DNA of 64,000 nt from Zhengitettix transpicula (Eukaryota > Arthropoda > Insecta > Orthoptera > Tetrigidae). Below, in pieces: positions 56,376 to 64,000 of the stretch. Under the pieces are notes generated by a model that saw nothing but the letters and a program-made list of their open reading frames with translations, ran no database searches and was not told where the DNA came from. Each line of letters begins with the position of its first letter. Within the stretch, counting starts at the first letter, position 1. The stretch covers positions 31,414,587 to 31,478,586 of the forward strand of contig CM073591.1 in NCBI GenBank assembly GCA_037074705.1, read 5' to 3'. Made by a program: the position numbers and the translations under genes.

Positions 56376-57642
56376 TTTTTATTTTCTCCCGTACCTCTCT
56401 TTAAGATGAGGCCTACACTCCAGTAATTCATCGGACGAATAAAGACTTGAATCAATCACGACATTATAGGGAAAAAGAAGAACATATAATGAGGAACGTC
56501 GTAAATGGGTTGATCCGATGAATAATTAGGTTTAAAAGAAGGAGTAATTTATAGAAATAGTAATTAAATAATATTTTATTTTTACGTCTATTTTAATAAG
56601 ATATATTTAACGACCATTAAGAGACATTCTTTATAATTCAAAAACATTATTAATCATAATTTTTAATTTAACAGCACAACAACGTATTTTACATATTTAT
56701 AACCAAAAACACAGCCTGAAGAGGGATGAAATATGCGCAAGAAATATTTTTTTTCCCTTCATGTATGTAAAGGTCACCACTGTGTTATTGTGTTACATCT
56801 TACTGTAACTGTTTGTAGACTTGTGGAAATTTTATATTTAATATAAAAGTTGCAATTGAAAAATAACGCCCAGTTTCTGAATATTATCAATAATAGAAAA
56901 GGATCATTTTTATATTTATGACACATTTAATTTTAGAGTCAAGTAAAGACATACAAAACATACTTAAATTCAACCGAGTCCCTTATTTTCTTCAGAAAAC
57001 CTAATTATGTCTTGTTGCCACTCGTCATATTCCACAAATGGAGTCTAAATTTCTATCATGCGCTGTTAGATTAAAAATTTATAAATAATAAATTTTTCTT
57101 TGAATCTGTTAATGTTTGTTAAATAAATCTTTTGACGAGAAATTTTCAAACCACTGAAAAAAAATTGGTAAATAAATATACCATACATACTGATACAGCA
57201 GTGCAACACAATATGTATGATTATAATAAATTTAATATATTTTAGTGCTTTGGACTACTCTTCGTAGCTTTAGCTTTAATAAAAATGGCTTTTGTATTTT
57301 TTATCCTTAAAAATTATCGACTACATGACGACTTATCTTCTGTATAGCAGGTCACCTTCGATACAAATGTAGTTAAAGTGTAATGGTGTCATATTATTGT
57401 AAAATATTTAACTTACAAAACCTTTATAGTTGTTTAAAAATGTTATTTACACGAAAATGAAAAAGTTGAGAAGCGTACAACCCATAGTCGTCCTTACATT
57501 TCGTAATATTAGTTCCCTTCAATTTCCCGTTGACCGTTTTAAAATCGTAAATCCGGAGTCCCGCAGTAAAATAATCATAAAAGTGTTTTATGACAACTCG
57601 TTTTATCAGCTAACGTAACATTTTAGTGGGTAGTTATCTCAC
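56376..57642. other. Unassigned AT-rich DNA
   Basis: Includes a sequence CTGAAGAGGGATGAAAT near 56,717 that resembles a hammerhead first box but has no proper stem. No gene was recognised. Confidence 0.4.
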
Positions 57643-57808
57643 TTGTTTGAGTTTGCAGCTCGCACGCAGTGTGGTTGAAGAAGTTTCGAATCTGGAAGAC
57701 CACCTCGTAGACGGACGATCCACTCAACTCGTTCGTTATCGGCGCAGTAAATACGTGCGCGAAGAGCACGAGGAACACTCCGGGGCAGCACATCCGGTTT
57801 CTAATCAT
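57643..57808 (-). CDS. Possible first coding exon of a secreted protein
   Basis: From ATG at 57,808 the minus strand encodes 55 codons plus one base. Residues 1-22 (MIRNRMCCPGVFLVLFAHVF and TA) look like a signal peptide: positive start, hydrophobic core, small residues before PITNELSG. The mature part includes an N-glycosylation site (NHT) and one Cys. A splice donor (ACAA then GTGAGA) at 57,642 would give a phase-1 intron; reading through adds only a few codons before a stop. GC content is higher than in the flanks. A second in-frame ATG is at 57,793. I do not recognise the family, and no second exon was found in the window. It could be a chance open frame. Confidence 0.4.
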
Positions 57809-57924
57809 TAGCACTTAACTAAGTACGATAATGAATAAAGTTCAATGTATTTGTGTCTGGTCAAGCTGTCTGAGTCTGAATGAGATAAACTGATGTCACG
57901 CAACGCAAACACATTCAGTAGAAC

Positions 57925-58300
57925 AGATATCATAACCAAATCAGAAAAAAGGGGTAATGTAAATACCACACAACGTTTCTGGGATCCTTGTTCCTTTCGT
58001 CAGGTGCTAAAAAGAGCCTCGAGAAATCGATAAACCTTCTGTTTCCCCATTGTCGTTGCTCCCTTATTGTTACGCCAAACCTTTGGCTCTCCCATTGTCG
58101 TTACGTTTCTGTCGTTTTTGAGTGATGTCAAGTGACCAGTGCAGTTGTGTCACTCTAGGCTCTTCTTAGCACCTGACGAAAGGAACAAGGATCCCCGAAA
58201 CGTTGTGTGCTATTTATATTACCATTTTTGTCTGAATTGGCTATTCTTTCTTATTCATTATTTTCAATCAGACGTAAATTTTTTCATATATCATAACCTA
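57925..58300. mobile_element. Penelope-like foldback with both cores
   Basis: Arms of about 95-125 bp surround about 115 bp that contain a weak direct repeat of CCATTGTCGTT. The left arm (minus) and right arm (58173-58201, plus) both read CTGACGA, then GGA..TCC, then GAAACGTTGTGTG. The outer right end is TTTTCAATCAGACGTAAATT, the reverse complement of the PLE coding tail. It is one of the better-preserved members of this subfamily. Confidence 0.75.
58173..58201 (+). ncRNA. Hammerhead-like motif, weak helix II
   Basis: CTGACGA and GAAAC boxes are intact and GTTGTGTG follows. GCAC before and GTGT after could form helix I. The 17-base segment between the boxes pairs only GGA with TCC, two bases in from each side, so folding is uncertain. 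Confidence 0.45.
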
Positions 58301-59628
58301 CATATGACATATTAAAATTTATTCAGATTGAAGTCAAACCAGAAGCTCAGAACAGTAAAATAAATTCAAGGAGAATCATATTGAAAATATGTTTAATAAA
58401 TTATGTGAAATATTTATTTATTGGCTAATATTCTGAAGCTGTAATGTCTTAAAAAAATGTTATTTCTGGATAATATCCTTTATTCTAAGACCACTTTTAC
58501 TTAGAATTACACCCTGACGATTCTTAATTTGGGAATATATGAAATTAAAGTTTGACCATTAAAAGCAAGGAACCAAATAAACTGCTGTCTCAAGAAATTG
58601 AAGATGTTTCCTTAATTTGAGACTTGAAAGCCTTAACAAAAATCGTTTTTGCACAAAATCTTTTTTGCAGTTGTGATGATGATTTTAAGTGTTCAATGAA
58701 GGAAACATCCTTCGGAATAGTGCGAGCTCTCAGTATCTATCTATGTGACGTCATGACGACGTGCTACGTCATACAATATGGCGGCACATTCGGAAGACAA
58801 ACCAATACTTCATTACAGAATTGTTTTGGAAGATCTAGACTACACTATTATAATGGATTAGGGTTGTAATGTTAAAAAATAAAGGGTATTTATTGACAAA
58901 TATTAATTGGAATGAAAGAAAATATTTACATGGATGTATACAAATTATTTTGCTTTCGCTAGCCGGAGACACAACCGGCTCTATTATTTAATATGAGGGA
59001 TTACGATGGTCGTCAAACGACTCTAGTCGTTATTTTGAAGGTAACTTTAACCCTAAATTATTAAAATACTGTTGAAAATTACCAAAAAGGCCGATAGTTT
59101 CCGCCTATCATTGTTTTAGCAATATGCGAGACTGTGTGTGTTTTTCCTTCCTGATGGTTAATATTATATTATTCGTTATTCCGGGATAAATCTATACAAA
59201 GTCTTCCTGACTAAATAAAAAATTAAACTATAAAATTTTTTCAATGAAGGATTTTAAACCATTGTTGAATAAATGGAGCAGAAAAGAGTTCATAGATAGG
59301 AAGGACAGATTCGATCCTCTTTAATAAAATACTTATCTCGTATCCTATCAAGTTCTGCTATTATTTCACGATTATAATCTTGTAGGATTTAACTGCTGAA
59401 ATTTTTCATATTCGACGGTATTCAACGTATGATTTGCTGTTGGAAAATCCGCCGAATGAAAATTGAAGATTAATATAGTTATCATTTCTTTAATTAGTGT
59501 TACATTAACGTTGCTTTTAATTATATAATTTTTTTTGTAATGTACAATTTTTGTTTTTAAACTTTATAATTGTAATATTTTCTTGTAGTCTTATATTATG
59601 ACTTATCCTATTTCCTTGACAGAGGACT
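58301..59628. other. Unassigned DNA with CRE-like promoter motifs at 58.75 kb
   Basis: TGACGTCA (58746-58753), TACGTCAT (58765-58772) and AATATGGCGGC (58775-58785) fall within 40 bp. The first two are CRE-type and the third matches a YY1-type promoter motif. No exon or CpG island is evident beside them. The rest is AT-rich. Confidence 0.35.
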
Positions 59629-59641
59629 GATGGAATAAATA

Positions 59642-60174
59642 GAGGTTAATAGCCTGCGAGGGATTTTCTCTTTCAGGCAGAACCTTTTAGGAGAGATACG
59701 AAGGGGCTGCCTTTGGGTATGCCTTTTCCTCTCCGTTTTTGAACTAAGGTTCCCACAAGCTGAGGCACCTCAGCCTGTTCTGAGAGGTGTATGTTCCGGG
59801 GTCGCAGACCTTGGGCATACGGTAAGAGTTGTTCGTTATTCCCATTGGAATAGTCGGCTAGCTGCCTCCTAAACTGGTCGAGGCACGGAGAAGGGAATTC
59901 TGCGTCCCAACAGTAAACTCCTCTACCGCTATCGGAAGGGCGTGGGACAAGTACCCAATGCCAGACCTACCCAATGCAGGTTTTTCTAGGGTTTTCCCTG
60001 CATTTCTTTAGGTGAATGCCGGGTAGGATCCTTAAACCATAGCCCGGGGACCCTAGTAACCCTTGGCTACCTTCCTCTACCCTTCCGCATACCCTTTCTA
60101 ATCCATTCCTATGCTATTAAAGGGGAGTTGCCCAATGTGGATCACCCTCATGTAGCCTGTTGCCCTAAAAAAAA
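59642..60174 (+). mobile_element. R retroposon copy 13 (full length)
   Basis: Full-length R copy with a 13 bp target duplication differing at one base (GATGGAATAAATA 59629-59641, GATAGAATAAATA 60175-60187). One 5' hairpin unit is present. The internal hairpin is GCTGAGG-CA-CCTCAGC here instead of GCCGAGG-CA-CCTCGGC, so pairing is kept by two changes. Confidence 0.95.
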
Positions 60175-60187
60175 GATAGAATAAATA

Positions 60188-61914
60188 ACAAATCTATTAT
60201 TTTGTTCAGTTTCCTTCCAAAAATATAGTCACGTATAGAAAAAGTCTCCAGGATATTCAAAATTTTTGTACTTAGATCGTCCGCTACTCTGTTAACGATT
60301 GAATTTCTTTTGTTTGTTTTTTGAAGAAGATATTTTCAATTTTATTAATCCAATTTCCATCACATCCGAAAGAGGCCAAATTTTAATTGCATATAATTAT
60401 TTGTCTTTAATATGCAAGTATAGTTTATATTGCAGTCAAGATTGGTTAAAAAAATATAGTACACAAAGAGACGTTTAAATTGCAGAGGACTAAAGGGATA
60501 AAATACCGTGAGGTGAATTTTTGAGGTTTTATTACTATAATTGGCAATAAATCAGCAGGATGACGCAGAAACAGATATCGTGGCGAGCCATAGAAATCAA
60601 ACCACAAAAAAATTCTATCCAAAGGCTAAATAATTTTTATTGAACGAAGCATGGTGAAATAATATTTGAAGAAACATTCTGAGGAGTGCAGACCTGAGTA
60701 CGCAAGGAAGGAACTACTTTCTGCGTTTGTGAGTAACGGCGACGCCGCCGCCGCCGCATAAATACACGCGAATCCATTAAAACGTCAACGCAGCAGTGCA
60801 GCAGGCCGTGTGTAAGCACTCTTTAGACCCTCAGGTTTTTTTTTAGCTGTTTATACAAAAAATAAAAAGTAACAAAAAATAAAGAGATAAATAATTCCAA
60901 ATTTTTCTCGCCGGGGGCAGTTTATTTAACGCACTCATGCACGAATTAACAAAGTTGTGCGAATTTTTTCATGTCATAAATTATATTTGCAAGTTGTATC
61001 TCACTGGCCCATCTGCATTAGAGTTAATATTTTTTTTTTTTTTGACAAGGCAAATCGACTTTTGCATTGACGTGCGACAAATGTTGTATCTCTTGTGCAG
61101 AAGAATACTTTGAATATTTAAGTGCTATGGCATCGAGATATTTTAAAGTTGAAGATAAGAAACGATTATATTAAATAAATAAGGCAAACTGATAAATAAC
61201 AAATCCTACGATACTCACGACTGTTTATATATGAATTATTTCAATAAATTACCATTCCCGCGTTCTTAGTCCTTGGCAAAGTTTCGATTCGCTCAACCTA
61301 CCGTAATACTAATTGGAGTTTCATCGCCTCTAAAATCCCGTAGGAAACAAATTAAATGCTACAGAAAATCCAAAAAATAAAATTATTACGGAAATGTAAC
61401 CCATATACGTCACAAAATTATCTGTTTGAATAAAATAAATAAATACTGTGTTCTAAGGATACAAAAATGTAGTATAATAATATATCATAATTACGTGTAA
61501 AACAGGACAATTCAATTTTTTTATACGCAAGTAACAGCTTCCATTATTCGGATTCACGCATAACGCTATGCTTTATGGTAAGTAGTTATTTATTTGTAAA
61601 AAAAAATAATTAAAAACTGGAGCGAGGAGAAGTTTTCTAGTACTAGAAAGGAAACAACAGTCGGAAGGTACAGTAGTTTTCGATCAGTTATTTGGCTTTC
61701 AGTTTCATTCTACTTTACGTTAGGTTCGTGATCGAAGCAAGATTACCTGGATTATTAGAGGTATGAAAATAAATATAAAATATTTATAAATATTAATAAC
61801 AAATATTTGACAAAAATAAATCCGATTTCACATCTATTTCAATCCGTTTTCGTAGTATCAAAACCTCCCTTTCCGATATTTTTACAGTATTAGCGTCTTT
61901 AATTTAAATACTGA
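60188..61914. other. Unassigned AT-rich DNA
   Basis: A short GCC trinucleotide run at about 60,743-60,757 is the only distinct feature. No gene or repeat family was recognised. Confidence 0.4.
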
Positions 61915-61998
61915 ATTAATAAGAAAGATAGCCAATTATTACAAGGATCACTTTTTTTGTCCTTTTAATTATTTTCAATCAGACGAATTTTTTTTTCA
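61915..61998. mobile_element. Penelope-like foldback, remnant
   Basis: AATAAGAAAGATAGCCAATT and TTTTCAATCAGACGAATTTT are the two outer ends of the foldback family. The centre, including both hammerhead-like cores, is deleted. Confidence 0.6.
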
Positions 61999-62743
61999 TT
62001 TTAAATACTGAATTGCTTTCATTCAGATAATTCTCTAAATTGTAATACAGCGTATCTGCTAAAACTTAGAGATCAAAATAAGGTGGATGTCAGTAACTTT
62101 TAGTTTGACCTGAGGTACGGAAATACTCAGACTGTAGAGTATAATCCAGCGCCGTCACTTCTTGAGCGTCGAGAGGAAGACTTCTATGATAGGAAAAAAA
62201 GGAAAAGTCGATAACTTGGGCTTCCATGGTATCTGTAATACCGTCTAGAGACATGAACAATATCAGAAAGTGCTATGAAGATAAAGATATACTTTTATAT
62301 GGAAAAGTAAGACTGAGCAGAGAGCGCCCATGAGCGCTTACATGTCCAAAGACGGTAGTAGCAAGACGAATTCAAAAGGTGCACCAGAGACTGACAGAAA
62401 ACAAAAACCTTGATAGAAGGAGGAGAACCTATCAAAATCTCCAGAACAGCCCATGTGAACCGTAGTGGTAAACAACGAGTTTCTACAGCGTTTGCAATGA
62501 AATCAGAACCGACTGTTAACGTGTTGTCTCAACACATCCTCCCTGGGCCCCGAGTAAAGAAAAATTCTTACGGGTATGCGGTAAGAATGGAGATAGTAAA
62601 GCAAATTAATTAATCTGTATAACGAAAAAAAAAGAGATATCCAAAAGAACCATTAAAATACATTTGATTTTCGCTATCTGTAAATTCAATTATCCATCAC
62701 TTTAATTGAGTAATTTTTGTATATTTAGTTATTGTACATATTT
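61999..62743. other. Unassigned DNA
   Basis: More mixed composition at 62.05-62.6 kb. A 67-codon frame at 62,410-62,613 (plus) has no recognised domain. Confidence 0.4.
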
Positions 62744-62754
62744 TTCTCATGTTA

Positions 62755-63328
62755 GGCCGAAAGAAGCTGTCTGCGAGGGCTATTCTCTCGCAGGCAGTAC
62801 CTGCGAGGGACGTTCTCTCGCAGGCAGAACCTTGTAGGAGAGACAGGAAGGGGGCTACCTTTGGGGATGCCTTTTCCTCTCTTCGTTTTTGAACTAAGGT
62901 TCCCACAAGCCGAGGCACCTCGGTCCGTTTTGAGGGGTGTATGTTCCGGAGTCACAGACCTTGGGCATACGGTAAGAGTTGTTCACCGTTCCCATTGGAT
63001 CAGTCGGCCAGCTGCCTCCTAAACTGGTCAAGGAACGGAGAAGGGAATGATGCGACCCCACAGAAAACTCTTCTCCCGCTGTCGGAAGGGCGTGGGACAA
63101 GTACCCAATGCCCGACCTACCTAATGTAGGTTTTCCTAGGGTTTTCCCTGCATTTTTTTAGGCGAATGCCGGGTAGGATCCTTAAACTATAGCCCGGACG
63201 CCCTAGTTAACCCTTGTCTACGTTCCTCTACCCTTCCACATCCCCCCTTTCAAATCCATTCCTATGCTATTAAAGGGGAGTTGCCACTATGTGGATTACC
63301 CTCATGTAGTCTGTAACCCTAAAAAAAA
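62755..63328 (+). mobile_element. R retroposon copy 14 (full length, two 5' hairpin units)
   Basis: Full-length R copy with a perfect 11 bp target duplication TTCTCATGTTA (62744-62754 and 63329-63339). It has two 5' hairpin units (TGCGAGGGCTATTCTCTCGC and TGCGAGGGACGTTCTCTCGC). The duplication places the true 5' end about 15 bp before the first hairpin unit. Confidence 0.95.
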
Positions 63329-63339
63329 TTCTCATGTTA

Positions 63340-64000
63340 ATTGAGATTTAAAAATTTTCTGATAATTTTCACCACGCCGTTGAATTCAAATAGTTGACAT
63401 GTTGTACTTACCCACGAGTGGAAGGTGCAAAGGAAGAGCAAGTAGAGATAATTAAGAATAATGGTTCTAGGAAATTTTTTGGTCTTAAGACGTTGCCCAG
63501 GACTGATCAGGGGAACAATTACTAGACAGATAACAGTAACTCTCTATTTTTTTAAAAAAAACAATATGACGTCATGTGCACTTAAAACTGAAACTTTAAC
63601 AAGGTGGAAACTGAAGACATTAACTTTAAAAAAAAATTAAGATTAAATTTTCAGTTTTTCTTGTTAATCTCACCAGGCTTTTGTTACACCTGAAAAATAT
63701 CAATAAGACACATTATTAAAAAATATTATTGTACTCCCGTTGCCCTGGAAATATCTTGACAGAGTAGATATTAATACGAGTGTGGAATAAGTTTTTTGTG
63801 GGATTGTGGAGGGCTTAGCTTGTGGTTGGAAGTTGGTCGCGCGTCGATTACGCCCCCATCGGGAGAGCTCGATTATTTTATAATGATCCGGGACTCCCCC
63901 GATGCGGAATGAAAGCGCGAGTGTCAATAGAGCTATTTCATTGAACGACCGGACCGACCCCCACATTGTGGCCCGGCAAGATAAACGTTTTCCATTTCAT
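63340..64000. other. Unassigned DNA; GC-richer end
   Basis: 63.83-64.0 kb is richer in GC than its surroundings and may continue into a functional region beyond the window. No gene was recognised. Confidence 0.35.

Noticed and set aside
1..64000. CRISPR array or bacterial operon
   Set aside because: No regularly spaced short direct repeats with unique spacers. The composition, A-tailed retroposons and splice-like signals are eukaryotic.

Overview
The window reads as intergenic or intronic DNA from a large, AT-rich, repeat-dense animal genome. An arthropod, most likely an insect, fits best, because the transposons (Jockey-type LINE, Tc1/mariner, Helitron, Penelope-like and TG..CA LTR elements) are typical of insect genomes. 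Species cannot be assigned from sequence alone. There is no bacterial gene organisation: no operons, no intact ORF of conserved length, no CRISPR array. Almost everything recognisable is mobile-element DNA. Only two places look like parts of host genes: a CpG-rich promoter-like block at 29.7-30.8 kb, and one possible secreted-protein exon at 57.6-57.8 kb (minus strand).

The dominant repeat, called R here, is a roughly 540 bp retroposon with an A-tail, target-site duplications of 6-13 bp, 5' truncations and fifteen copies or pieces on both strands (about 7 kb of 64 kb). Its 5' end carries one to three copies of a small hairpin unit, and its body holds several further hairpins. One copy lies inside a sequence whose unoccupied relative is present about 1 kb away.

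The second theme is Penelope-like elements (PLEs). Many inverted-repeat (foldback) elements at 7.0-7.7, 11.0, 23.2, 34.5, 39.8-42.8, 44.9-45.6, 47.4-48.1, 55.3, 56.1, 57.9 and 61.9 kb carry the pattern CTGANGA - short stem - GAAACGT(T/C). That is the catalytic core layout of a hammerhead ribozyme with a palindromic ACGT helix III. At 55.48-55.72 kb such an element is joined to a decayed ORF with a CxxC..YIGQTKR signature (GIY-YIG endonuclease), which links the family to PLEs. The best cores are at 41,028-41,055 and 44,984-45,011 (both minus strand).

Layout: 0-2 kb R1 and unassigned DNA; 2.1-6.5 kb three LTR-like units in (TA)n tracts; 7-8.8 kb PLE foldbacks and a Jockey fragment; 10-11.3 kb a Helitron and a PLE foldback; 13.5 and 18.2 kb R2 and R3; 19.6-20.4 kb an ankyrin-like relic and a 600 bp hairpin; 22.4-24.7 kb R4, a PLE foldback, a MITE and R5; 28.5-30.8 kb GC-rich DNA with E-boxes; 31-35.5 kb SINE, R6, R7, PLE and Helitron pieces; 38.1 kb an LTR element with a PBS-like sequence; 39.4-48.1 kb nested PLE and R insertions plus a Helitron; 49.8-51.1 kb a complete but dead Tc1/mariner-like element; 52.7-63.3 kb R12-R14, the PLE ORF remnant and the secreted exon. 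All calls come from reading the sequence; no alignment or database search was run.
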